This document shows positions 25,368-33,050 of a stretch of 37,086 nucleotides of DNA, piece after piece. This DNA comes from CAZAMB01 sp964486335. Lineage in GTDB: Bacteria; Planctomycetota; Phycisphaerae; UBA1845. Positions within the stretch are counted from its first letter, which is position 1. Every line of letters starts with the position of its first letter. Under the pieces are notes generated by a model. That model searched no databases. It was not told the DNA's origin and was given only the letters and a program-made list of their open reading frames with translations. The DNA is taken from NCBI GenBank assembly GCA_964486335.1, contig CAZAMB010000026.1, positions 1 to 37,086 on the forward strand, given 5' to 3'. Both the position numbers and the translations under genes were made by a program.

Positions 25368-28300
25368 CTATTTGAAATCCCTCGACAGCCTCGGTAGTTC
25401 GACCGTCGCCCGTTCGATGTCTTTCAACTGCCGCGCCATGACGTGAAGCACACGGCCCAATCGTTCCACGCGTCCTCGAACGAACACGAGTTGAGCGTAT
25501 ACCGCCGCATCGCGGAATTGTTCGTAAATGTCCGGACGCACGATCAAATCGATCCGCCCGGTCTCATCCTCGATGGTCATGAACATCACGCCCTTGGCCG
25601 TTCCCGGTCGCTGCCGAAACAGCACGATGCCCGCCACGCCAACGAATCGCCCCGTCGGCGTGCGACGCACGTCCTTGACCTCAGCGGCAGTGATCGCACC
25701 CATCCGCGCCAAGCGGTCGCGGATGAAGGACACGGGATGCGCCTTGAGCGACAATCCGACGGCCGCATAATCCTGCCCAACATCAAGCGCCGGAAACGCG
25801 GTTGGAATCACCGCCGCCCCCGGTTCGGTCGGCAGCGAATCCAACAACGGCAAAGAATGACCTTGCAAACGACGAATCTCCCACAACGCCCGGCGTCGTT
25901 CCAAACCCATGGAGCGAAAAGCGTCCGCCCGCGCGAGCATCAGCAGCGCGCTTCTCTCCGCACCGCTGGCCCGCCAAAGATCGAAGGGTGACGAAAATCC
26001 TCCGCGATGCTCAACGGCCTCGTCGATCTTCCTTGCCTCGCGTTCGCGCAGGCCGTTGACCTGTCGCATGCCGAGTCGCATCGCCCGCCCGTTGTCCTCG
26101 ATCGTGCAATCCCATCGGCTGTGGTTCACGTCGATCGGACGAACCTCGACGCCGTGATCGCGCGCGTCGCGGACGATTTGCGCCGGAGCGTAAAAGCCCA
26201 TCGGCTGGCTGTTGAGCAGCGCCGCCGCGAACACCGCCGGGTAATACCGCTTGATCCACGCCGAGGCATAGACCAGCAGCGCGAAGCTCGCCGCGTGCGA
26301 CTCCGGAAAACCGTACTGGCTGAACCCCTTGAAACGCTGAAAGCACCACTCGGCGAAGCCGCGATCGTAACCGTTGCGCACCATGCCTTCGACGAACCGC
26401 CCCGGAAAATTCGCAATATCTCCCTTGCTCGTCCATGCGGTGATGGCGCGGCGAAGTTTTTCTGCTTCGCCGGGCGTGAACCCCGCCGCCTTGATCGCCA
26501 GCGCCATGACCTGTTCCTGAAAGAGCGGCACGCCCAGCGTCTTGCCCAGCACACCGCGAATCACCTCATCGGCGTATTCGACTTTTTCCTCGCCGTTGCG
26601 ACGCCGCAGAAAAGGATGGACCATCTCTCCCACGATCGGACCGGGCCGGACGATCGCCACCTCGATCACCAGATCGTAAAAACAGCGCGGCTTGAGGCGC
26701 GGCAGCATGGTCATCTGCGCCCGCGATTCGATCTGGAAGACTCCCACGGTGTCGGCGGCTTCCATCATGTCATAAACGGCGGGGTCTTCGGCGGGAATCG
26801 TCGCCAGCGTAAGCGATGAAGCCACGCGATCCAATCTCGAAACGTACTGACCGCCATCGTCACCCTCCATTCCGTGAGCACTTATCCTAAAACCTTGCGA
26901 GCCGCGGGCTTCAGCCCGCGCGGCCCGGCGGATTCCCGCGNNNNNNNNNNGCCAGTTCGAACATGCGGTCCTGCTTGTAGTGGTTCCGGCCCCCCTGCGT
27001 CCCCCTCAATTCCGTGCCCACTTAACCAAAACCCTGGCGCGCGGCGGGCTTCCGCCCGCGCGGCCCGGCGGATTCCCGCGCACAAATGCGCACTGGACTT
27101 CGCCGCAAGCGCCGACAATCCGGTTTTCGGAGAGCCTCGATGCTTTTCGTTCCGCTCCGCACGATCATCCCGGACGTTTCTCCGTCCTTCGTCGCTGCGT
27201 CGCTCGGTCGCTTCGTGGCTGTTGATCAGATCGAGCGCCTTGCGAATGCACGTGAGCATGCCCAGCCCCAGCACGTCCACCTTGAGCATGCCCATCGCCT
27301 CGATATCGTCCTTGTCCCATTCGATAACCGTCCGATCCTCCATCGCGGCGTTTTCGATGGGAACGAGTTCGCAAAGCGGTCCGCGCGTGATGACGAATCC
27401 GCCGACGTGCTGCGAGAGGTGTCGCGGAAACCCGATCAACTCGCGAACCAGTTCCACAAAGCGCCGAACCGTCGCATCGTTCGCGTCGAACCCCAGCGCC
27501 GTCAGCTGCGCGGGCACGTCGCCGCTCGCCGAGTCGGCATACGGATTTTTCTCCCACGAATCGACTCGCTTGGCGATGCGATCCACGGCGTCCAGCGAAA
27601 AACCCAGCGCCTTGCCCACGTCGCGAACGGCGCTGCGACGCCGATAGGTGATGACCTCGGCCGTCAGTCCCGCCCGGTCGCGTCCGTACTTCTGATAGAT
27701 GTACTGAATGACCTCCTCGCGACGCTCATGCTCAAAGTCGATGTCGATGTCGGGCGGCTCGTCGCGCTCCCGACTCACAAACCGTTCAAACAGAACATCG
27801 ATGCGATCGGGATCAACGGCGGTCACGCCGAGGCAGTAGCACACCGCCGAGTTCGCCGCCGCGCCGCGACCCTGGCACAGGATTCCCCGCCCTCGCGCGA
27901 ACATGACCAGATCATGCACCGTCAGAAAATACGGCGCGTAGTTCAGCTCCTCGATCAGCGAAAACTCATGCTCGACCTGCCGCCGCACCTTGTCGGGCAC
28001 GGCCCCATCGTAGCGCCCCGCCGCGCCTTGCCATGTCAGCGCTCGCAGGTGTTCCATCGGCGTCACCCCCGGTGGACACGTTTCGTCGGCGTATTCGTAA
28101 CGAAGCTGATCGAGATTGAATCCGCTCGCCCGCTGCGCGATCTCGACCGCGCGAGCCAGCGCGTCGGGCCGATCGGCGAACAGACGGACCATCTCCTCAG
28201 GCGGTTTGAGGTATCGCTCGCCGTTGGGAAACAGCCGATACCCTGCTTCCGAAATCCTGCAACCGTGACGAACGCAGGTCAGCACGTCCTGCAAAACGCG

Positions 28301-28987
28301 GCGCTGCGGCACGTGATAATGAACGTCGTTGACCGCGACCGGCGGAATACCGAATCGCTCGAATAGCTCCGACAGTCGCTTGAATTGTTCCGCGTCGTCG
28401 CATTCGCGAAGTCGCGCGACCGCAAGCGACAATCGATCGTCGTCGAAGACCTCGCACAGCGAACCGAGCGCACCGGCCACGTCAGGCGGTGCGTCGCGCG
28501 ACAACATCACGACGCCCAGCATCCCCTGTTGATGTTCCAACAGATCGGAGAAAGTGAGCCGACACTCGCCCTTCTCCGCGCGTCGCTTGCCGAGTGTCAG
28601 CAGCCGGCACAATCGCCCGTAGGCCGCCCGATCCGTCGGATAAACCAGAATCGAAAGCCACGCCGGCTCGGCCAGGACCAGTCGGCAACCGACGACCAGC
28701 GGAAGGCCGACCTCCTTCGCGGCCACGTGCGCGCGAACGATCCCCGCCAGCGAGTTCCGGTCGGCCACGGCTACGGCTTCGTAATCCAGTTGAGCGGCCT
28801 GTCGTACCAGTTCGTCGGGATGACTCGATCCGTGCAAAAAAGTGAAATTGCTCGTAACCGCCAATTCGGCGTATCGAATTCGATGACCCGGTGGTCTCGC
28901 GGCCGAACCCTCTCCACGATCCGGTCGCCGCGCCGCCGCCTGCCGGTACGGATGAAGATGCGCCTTGTGATGAGAAAGATCAGGCAT
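25368..28987 (-). CDS. dnaE2: Error-prone DNA polymerase III alpha subunit DnaE2 (ImuC), interrupted by a scaffold gap
   Basis: DnaE2 is the polymerase of the ImuA-ImuB-DnaE2 mutasome, used in translesion synthesis and SOS mutagenesis. The upstream part (28987 to about 27230) has the PHP domain ('NFTFLHGSSHPDELV', 'AVADRNSLAGIVRAH') and the palm with catalytic acids in 'PPDIDIDFEHERREEVIQYI' and 'MLKVDVLGLGMLT'. The downstream part resumes at 'LTLATIPAEDPAVYDMM' and holds the fingers ('VGVFQIESRAQMTMLPRLKP'), 'SYGFPESHAASFALLVYAS'-type motif and a C-terminal OB region. Between them, where relatives have a short linker, lie a charged segment, a palindromic repeat and 10 N. As written the frame shifts and stops (TAA at 26882). 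If the two 83-bp copies around the gap are one sequence, the gene becomes 3480 bp, exactly 1160 codons, with no stop, so I annotate it as probably intact. Confidence 0.85.
26858..26940. repeat. 83-bp sequence, copy A, beside the scaffold gap inside dnaE2
   Basis: It matches 26998-27080 over 83 columns without a gap and with 11 mismatches; the last 23 bases are identical. It contains a family-1 palindrome at 26899-26923 (GCGGGCT-TC-AGCCCGC). Read on the minus strand in the dnaE2 frame it is open and encodes 'AGIRRAARAEARGSQG' and following residues up to 'AHGMEGDDGG'. Confidence 0.85.
26941..26950. other. Scaffold gap (10 N)
   Basis: Ten N bases lie inside dnaE2. The round number suggests a default spacer, so the true distance is unknown and could be negative (overlapping contigs). 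Contig sequence stops exactly at the end of the palindromic repeat on the left side. Confidence 0.95.
26998..27080. repeat. 83-bp sequence, copy B, on the other side of the gap
   Basis: Second copy of the sequence at 26858-26940. Five of eleven differences are A in copy A and C in copy B. Its palindrome has a mismatch (GCGGGCT-TC-CGCCCGC). The 47 bases between the gap and this copy (26951-26997) do not match the bases that precede copy A. In the upstream dnaE2 frame it encodes 'AGIRRAARAEARRAPG', the same frame as copy A. Confidence 0.85.
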
Positions 28988-29017
28988 CGTATGGAATCCT
29001 GAATGGCGCGCCGAACC

Positions 29018-29045
29018 GAGCCGCAGGCTTCAGCCTGCGCGGCCC
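29018..29045. repeat. Palindromic repeat family 1, copy with compensated stem
   Basis: GAGCCGCAGGCTTCAGCCTG and following CGCGGCC. The stem is GCAGGCT/AGCCTGC instead of GCGGACT/AGTCCGC; both arms changed together. It lies 31 bases upstream of the dnaE2 start codon. Confidence 0.8.
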
Positions 29046-29128
29046 GGATCGCGCGAACGAAAGTTCGCGGATCAATCGGCCAAGTCTTTCTGCGTTGCCA
29101 CTGAGAGCAATCGCAATCCAATCGTAGC

Positions 29129-29185
29129 GAGCCGCGAACTTCAGTTCGCGCGGACTTCAGTTCGCGCGGACTTCAGTTCGCGCGG
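29129..29185. repeat. Palindromic repeat family 1 with three tandem 16-bp units
   Basis: The hairpin here is GCGAACT-TC-AGTTCGC, another compensated variant. The unit ACTTCAGTTCGCGCGG is present three times head to tail (29138-29153, 29154-29169, 29170-29185) without a mismatch, so the right arm has been amplified. Confidence 0.85.
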
Positions 29186-29268
29186 ACTCCCGGAGAGTTG
29201 GACGAGTCACCCGCTACGTTTGCACTAGGAATGCTCTAAAGGCAAACGCAGAACGAATGAACCCTGGC

Positions 29269-29293
29269 GAGCCGCGGACTTCAGTCCGCGCGG
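29269..29293. repeat. Palindromic repeat family 1
   Basis: GAGCCGCGGACTTCAGTCCG followed by CGCGG; the core is identical to the copies at 3327 and 32328. Confidence 0.8.
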
Positions 29294-29422
29294 ACTCGGG
29301 CCACAGGGCAACCCACGGATTTCATGGTTCGGCCCGTGCTGATTGGGCAAATCATTCTGCGTTCCTACTTAGATGTTCCATCGCGCTACAAACCTGATGA
29401 AAAACAATTTCTTTGTTCCGAA

Positions 29423-29442
29423 GCACCGGCTTCCAACCGGTG
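29423..29442. repeat. Palindromic repeat family 2
   Basis: GCACCGGCTTCCAACCGGTG. It matches the family-2 consensus CACCGGTT-TCC-AACCGGTG with one change in the left arm. Confidence 0.7.
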
Positions 29443-29461
29443 TAAACAACTCCCCGTTTGT

Positions 29462-29483
29462 GGCACCGGTTTCCAACCGGTGC
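29462..29483. repeat. Palindromic repeat family 2
   Basis: GGCACCGGTTTCCAACCGGT followed by GC; perfect 8-bp arms around TCC. It lies just beyond the imuB stop and would form a hairpin in the imuB transcript, though without a T run. Confidence 0.75.
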
Positions 29484-29514
29484 AAACGCACGTCGAATGT
29501 CATTCAACAGGCTG

Positions 29515-31107
29515 TCACGCCCATTCGCCGTGAACGAACCACGCGCCCGACGCTCCGTCGCGAAACACCCACAGCCAATCGCCCTCGAGGTCCACCACCA
29601 TGTAGTAATCGCGGAACAGTTCCGTCGGGGTCGCGCAAGGTTCCGCTCGACCCCACCACGGAAGAGCAATCCGCTCCGGCCCCATACACCGATACACCCG
29701 CCGCTCGCGCCCCCGCCAGTACAGCCACACCAGCGGCCCGTCGGGCGCCACGGTCAGAACGCGCACCGGCTCCGGCCGGCCGAACAACCGCGACGGCCGC
29801 GCCGCCGGATGCGCCCTCGGTTCTTCCCTTTGCCGCTGATTCGTTCTCGCTCCATCCGTCTCGCTCCAGGAGGAAAACGCATACGCCTGTTCCGGAACGT
29901 AAGTTTCCACGGGATCCGCCACCATGACGTTCTCCAGCCCCAATCGCTCGATGAGGTGATCGAGCAGTTGCGACCACGACGACTCATGAGGCGACCGCGC
30001 CGTCGCGAAAACATCCGGCCACAGCCCGGTTTGTCCGTGCTCGATGCGCTCCGTTCGCTCCGCGCGAAGACGGATTTCCTCGACCCCGTAGCCAAGGTGC
30101 AGTCGTTCCAGTCGCGGACGAAGCAGCGTCCACAGGTGCTTTCCGTCGCGACTGGCGCTCGACAATCGCAGCGCGACCGGAATCGTCGTCGCGTCGATGC
30201 GCTGAAACGAAAACGTCAGAGCGCACACGCCGCTTTCCTGTTGACCGAGACGCTGGACCAGATCGGCCAGCAACGCCCGGCACGCGGCCTGCACGGCTTC
30301 GATGCACGTCACGGGACCGTCAAACACGTGCGACACGTCCAGCGGCTCGCAAGGCCGAATCGGCTCGATGAGTTCATCGGACCCCTCGCCCAACGCCTGA
30401 TCCATTCGCCGAGTCAGCTCGCGTCCGAACCGCTCGGCGAGTTCCAGTCGCGGAAGGTTCAGCAGTTGCCCGATCCGTTCGACACCGATTTCACACAACG
30501 CCTCGCACGTCGCGGCATTCACGCGCAGCGCCGACACGGGCAACGGCGACAGCGCCTCGCGCACCGCGCCGGCGTCAACCACCGAGATTCGCTCGGCAGC
30601 GCATCGGGACACGGCCTGCGCGCAGGCGAACGTCGGCGCGACGGCCAGCCGTGACTCAAATCCAAGTTGCCGGAGAGATTCGCCGACTCGCTCCGCCAGT
30701 TTGGCTTCGCCGCCGTACAAATGCGCGCAGCCGGCGATGTTCAGAAGCAATCCGTCGGGATCGTCCGGGGCGACGACGGGCGAAAATCGAAACGCCCACC
30801 GCGCCAACCGCCCAAGCTGACGACCATCCTCGTCGGGCGCGTGAGGCTCGACGCAGACGCGGCAGTCGCGCAACAGCGATCGCGCATGAGCAACCGTCAT
30901 CCCCGCGCGAACGCCCGCCCGCTCGGCGCGCTCACACGCGCGAGCCACGACCTCGACACCCTTCACCGACTCCACCAGCAGCAGCGTCTCCGCTTTACGC
31001 GGGCAGGCGGCGGATCCGTTCGCCGCGCCGGACGACTGTCGAAGGCGCCGTCGCTGCGCCAGTCGGATCGGCCAGCGGGGCAGATAAACGGAGAGTGCAT
31101 TCGACAC
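29515..31107 (-). CDS. imuB: Mutasome protein ImuB (inactive Y-family polymerase relative)
   Basis: 530 residues if the GTG at 31107 is used. ImuB is the non-catalytic Y-family member that links DnaE2 to the sliding clamp. The family's opening is clear: 'NALSVYLPRWPIRLAQRRR', then 'LLLVESVKGVEVVARACERA', 'AGVRAGMTVAHARSLL', and 'DDPDGLLLNIAGCAHLYGGE'. The acidic metal ligands of active Y-family polymerases are not seen at the first strand (SVYLPRW) nor at 'LLLNIAG', fitting a scaffold role. 'RLFGRPEPVRVL' and the end 'DLEGDWLWVFRDG' are typical of ImuB C-termini. The GTG start is chosen by similarity; an ATG 69 bases upstream is possible. The GTG start already overlaps imuA by 113 bases. Confidence 0.88.
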   Translation of the reverse strand: MSNALSVYLPRWPIRLAQRRRLRQSSGAANGSAACPRKAETLLLVESVKGVEVVARACERAERAGVRAGMTVAHARSLLRDCRVCVEPHAPDEDGRQLGRLARWAFRFSPVVAPDDPDGLLLNIAGCAHLYGGEAKLAERVGESLRQLGFESRLAVAPTFACAQAVSRCAAERISVVDAGAVREALSPLPVSALRVNAATCEALCEIGVERIGQLLNLPRLELAERFGRELTRRMDQALGEGSDELIEPIRPCEPLDVSHVFDGPVTCIEAVQAACRALLADLVQRLGQQESGVCALTFSFQRIDATTIPVALRLSSASRDGKHLWTLLRPRLERLHLGYGVEEIRLRAERTERIEHGQTGLWPDVFATARSPHESSWSQLLDHLIERLGLENVMVADPVETYVPEQAYAFSSWSETDGARTNQRQREEPRAHPAARPSRLFGRPEPVRVLTVAPDGPLVWLYWRGRERRVYRCMGPERIALPWWGRAEPCATPTELFRDYYMVVDLEGDWLWVFRDGASGAWFVHGEWA

Positions 31108-31813
31108 GGTCCCACTCCACACGCCACACGTTCGCCGCCGCTCCCCAATGCAATCCCTTGCATCGCAACAATTCAATCATCCACGCCGGATTCACGCCCC
31201 CGGCGTCGCCGTCGTTCGTCGCCACATTTCGCACCAGCCAGCGCGTATGGGCCGCCGACGGTTCAACCTGTTCCCACGGCGGACGCGCGAACAACACCGT
31301 GGAGGCGTGGTTCTTCGCCGCCAGCTGCACCCTGCGTGTCGCGGCCATGTCGAGGTCGCTCCCATCGGCGACGACGACGCCCACGGCCGGCGATCGCAAC
31401 GCCAGATCAACGGCCCACAACCGATCCGCTGGACTGCGGGGCGCAACGAACAACGACTGTTGCAGAAAAGTTTGATCCGCAATCCCTCGACGAAGGACTG
31501 CCGGATAGGGAAAACACTTTCGCCCGATCCACACCGTCCATCGCGAGGATTCGCAGGCTTCCCGTGCGCGCCGGGCAAGATGAAGGAACACGCCCACCGG
31601 CGGTCGCCAGTGCCGGGTGGAGTCTCGCGATGCGTCCGCCGGCGCAAGCCCGAACCACTCGTGCAGTCCGCCGCGCGGCAATCCGCCGCCCAGCGCCGCG
31701 TCCACTTCCGCCCATCCGGCGGAAAACACCTCGTTGGGTTGCTGCCCGGTGTGACCATGCCCGACGCGCCTGCGTTCGATGGCTCGGATTTTCTCGACCA
31801 GAGCCGGATTCAT
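30995..31813 (-). CDS. imuA: Mutasome protein ImuA (RecA/SulA-like)
   Basis: 272 residues from the ATG at 31813, preceded by GGGGAAG with five bases between; an ATG 19 codons upstream lies within the operator-like region and is rejected. ImuA is a RecA-fold partner of ImuB. The sequence shows 'LPRGGLHEWFGLA' after 'VDAALGGG', the position of the P-loop region in RecA-like folds, without a proper GKT, as is usual for ImuA. Further family-like segments are 'WTVWIGRKCFPYPAVLRRG', 'FVAPRSPADRLWAVDLALRS' and 'AATRRVQLAAKNHASTVLFA'. The 3' end runs 113 bases into imuB in another frame. Confidence 0.82.
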   Translation of the reverse strand: MNPALVEKIRAIERRRVGHGHTGQQPNEVFSAGWAEVDAALGGGLPRGGLHEWFGLAPADASRDSTRHWRPPVGVFLHLARRAREACESSRWTVWIGRKCFPYPAVLRRGIADQTFLQQSLFVAPRSPADRLWAVDLALRSPAVGVVVADGSDLDMAATRRVQLAAKNHASTVLFARPPWEQVEPSAAHTRWLVRNVATNDGDAGGVNPAWMIELLRCKGLHWGAAANVWRVEWDRVECTLRLSAPLADPTGAATAPSTVVRRGERIRRLPA

Positions 31814-31832
31814 AACCGCTTCCCCAACCAAC

Positions 31833-31853
31833 GTTAGGTATATGTTAGCATAT
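31833..31853 (-). promoter_or_regulatory. Candidate LexA-type operator upstream of imuA
   Basis: ATATG-N4-CATAT (31840-31853) is a perfect inverted repeat. Overlapping it, GTTAG occurs twice at 11-bp spacing (31833... and 31844...), one helical turn apart, like the direct-repeat LexA sites of some proteobacteria. The elements lie 20-40 bases before the imuA start. imu cassettes are LexA-controlled in known cases; which element would be bound here is inference. Confidence 0.4.
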
Positions 31854-31870
31854 CCGGCGGCGTGCGGCAA

Positions 31871-31945
31871 GGGGGATCACAGGGGGTCCGATTCGCCTGC
31901 CAAACAAATTCATTTCCCGCGAGCCGCGGACTTCAGTTCGCGCGG
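31871..31945. repeat. Composite repeat: block 3 followed by palindrome family 1
   Basis: AGGGGGTCCGATTCGCCTGC continues to CAAACAAATTCATT and then directly into the palindrome GAGCCGCGGACTTCAGTTCG (31921-31945; one G-T pair in the stem). The same order recurs at 32378-32438. Confidence 0.8.
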
Positions 31946-31995
31946 AACCCCGATGATGTGGACGACCTATCCGCTACGTTCGTACCGACCCCGCG

Positions 31996-32301
31996 TCAGG
32001 GCTTCTCACCGGAAATGCGATCGCGAAGGGCCGATTCGATGCGGGAACGGGATTCGGGCGATAGTCCGTCAAGGGCGACATGATCGGCGTCCGAACCGAC
32101 GCGACGCCACGCCTCGCGCAGCGACAGCATCTGTTGACGGTACACCCGGCACGATCGACAGATCAACGCATGAACCCGAACCGCGATCCGCTGAGAGGTC
32201 GGCAGGTCGCCGTCGAGCGACATCGACACCAGCCGAGTGGACTCGGAACACTTGAGCGTCAGAATCGTTCGGACGGCCTTAAGAATGGAAACGCCTCCCA
32301 A
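31996..32301 (-). CDS. Small zinc-finger protein, probable anti-sigma partner of the third ECF sigma
   Basis: 101 residues, no membrane segment. The centre reads 'LKCSESTRLVSMSLDGDLPT' followed by 'VRVHALICRSCRVYRQQM', giving Cys, His, Cys-x2-Cys in the order of cytoplasmic zf-HC2 anti-sigma domains. Small soluble proteins of this kind commonly follow ECF sigma genes. The ECF gene ends 188 bases upstream on the same strand, and the interval is filled with repeats, so coupling has been lost or is looser than in the other two pairs in this window. The first ATG is used; later starts are possible. Confidence 0.7.
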   Translation of the reverse strand: MGGVSILKAVRTILTLKCSESTRLVSMSLDGDLPTSQRIAVRVHALICRSCRVYRQQMLSLREAWRRVGSDADHVALDGLSPESRSRIESALRDRISGEKP

Positions 32302-32327
32302 TCGATCAGTCTCGGTCCCGTCGTTGC

Positions 32328-32355
32328 GAGCCGCGGACTTCAGTCCGCGCGGCCC
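32328..32355. repeat. Palindromic repeat family 1 between the sigma and anti-sigma genes
   Basis: GAGCCGCGGACTTCAGTCCG followed by CGCGGCCC. Perfect stem. It lies in the 188-bp interval between the ECF gene and its probable partner. Confidence 0.8.
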
Positions 32356-32377
32356 AGTCGCCGTCCCCCTTCACAAC

Positions 32378-32438
32378 GGGGACCACAGGGGGTCCGATCC
32401 GCCTGCCAAACAAATTCATTCTCCGCGAGCTGCGGACT
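32378..32438. repeat. Second copy of composite repeat, palindrome decayed
   Basis: AGGGGGTCCGATCCGCCTGC continues to CAAACAAATTCATT as at 31871, then a damaged family-1 element (GAGCTGCGGACTCC) that has lost its right arm. Confidence 0.75.
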
Positions 32439-32489
32439 CCCCTACCACGAGGATGCCCGTCTGCCACGTTTACACCGCAAACGTTTAAG

Positions 32490-33050
32490 TCAACCACCCT
32501 TTGAAAACCATTTCTCGTCAAGGCACCGGCGCAACAGCATCCGCGCCCGGTGCAGCCGAGTCCAAAGATTGGACGGACTCAGCCCCAACACCTTACAGAC
32601 ATCTTTTGTCGTCACCCCTTCAAGCTCCCGCAGAGTGAAGGCCTCCACGAGACCCGCGGGAAGCGACGCGATGCAATCGTTCATGGTCCGCGAGAACTCC
32701 CGATCGGTTAACAAATCGACTGGATCACCGGCCCATCGACGAACGCGGACCTTCCAGTGCCCGCGATCGTCAAACCAGGGTTCACCCTTCGCGCCCCCGG
32801 CCTCCTCCACGTTTTCGACCTGACGGGCCTGCGCGGCGCGAAAGTGATCGATGATCTTCCGGCGCAAAATGGCGATCAGCCAGGTGCGCTGCGACGAGCG
32901 ACCGGAATAGGACTCCTTCGCCCGGAGGGCCGCGAAGAGCGTTTCCTGTACGAGCTCCTCGGCCAAGTCCCTGTTGCGCACTCGCGACATGGCATACCGA
33001 AACAGTGCGTCGCCATGTTCCGAAACCCATCGCGCGGGGTCGCTGGACAT
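32490..33050 (-). CDS. ECF-type RNA polymerase sigma factor
   Basis: 186 residues from the ATG at 33050 ('MSSDPARWVSEHGDALFRYA'). The frame is open to 33200, but that part would overlap the aminotransferase gene and is not conserved-looking. Region 2: 'RNRDLAEELVQETLFAALRA' and 'QRTWLIAILRRKIIDHFRAA'; region 4: 'IASLPAGLVEAFTLRELEGV' then 'TTKDVCKVLGLSPSNLWTRL'. Unlike the other two ECF factors here it has a longer insert between regions 2 and 4, with 'GEPWFDDRGHWKV'. A small cytoplasmic zinc-finger protein is encoded downstream. Confidence 0.88.
   Translation of the reverse strand: MSSDPARWVSEHGDALFRYAMSRVRNRDLAEELVQETLFAALRAKESYSGRSSQRTWLIAILRRKIIDHFRAAQARQVENVEEAGGAKGEPWFDDRGHWKVRVRRWAGDPVDLLTDREFSRTMNDCIASLPAGLVEAFTLRELEGVTTKDVCKVLGLSPSNLWTRLHRARMLLRRCLDEKWFSKGG

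Larger units (their letters stand above)
28988..29514. other. Repeat-rich non-coding region between imuB and dnaE2
   Basis: These 527 bases contain no credible gene. They hold three family-1 palindromes, a 16-bp tandem triplication and two family-2 palindromes, listed separately. Between the copies, motifs such as TTCTGCGTT (29089 and 29353 regions) and CCGCTACGTT (29212 and 31971 regions) recur, which suggests longer decayed repeat units of about 100 bp. Confidence 0.75.

Noticed and set aside
25368..28987. dnaE2 as a true pseudogene
   Set aside because: The break coincides with the N run and a duplicated end sequence; removing one copy restores the frame exactly, so an assembly cause is more likely than decay.
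29423..29483. Two similar palindromes 39 bp apart looking like the start of a CRISPR array
   Set aside because: Only two units, scattered copies elsewhere, no regular spacers and no cas genes.
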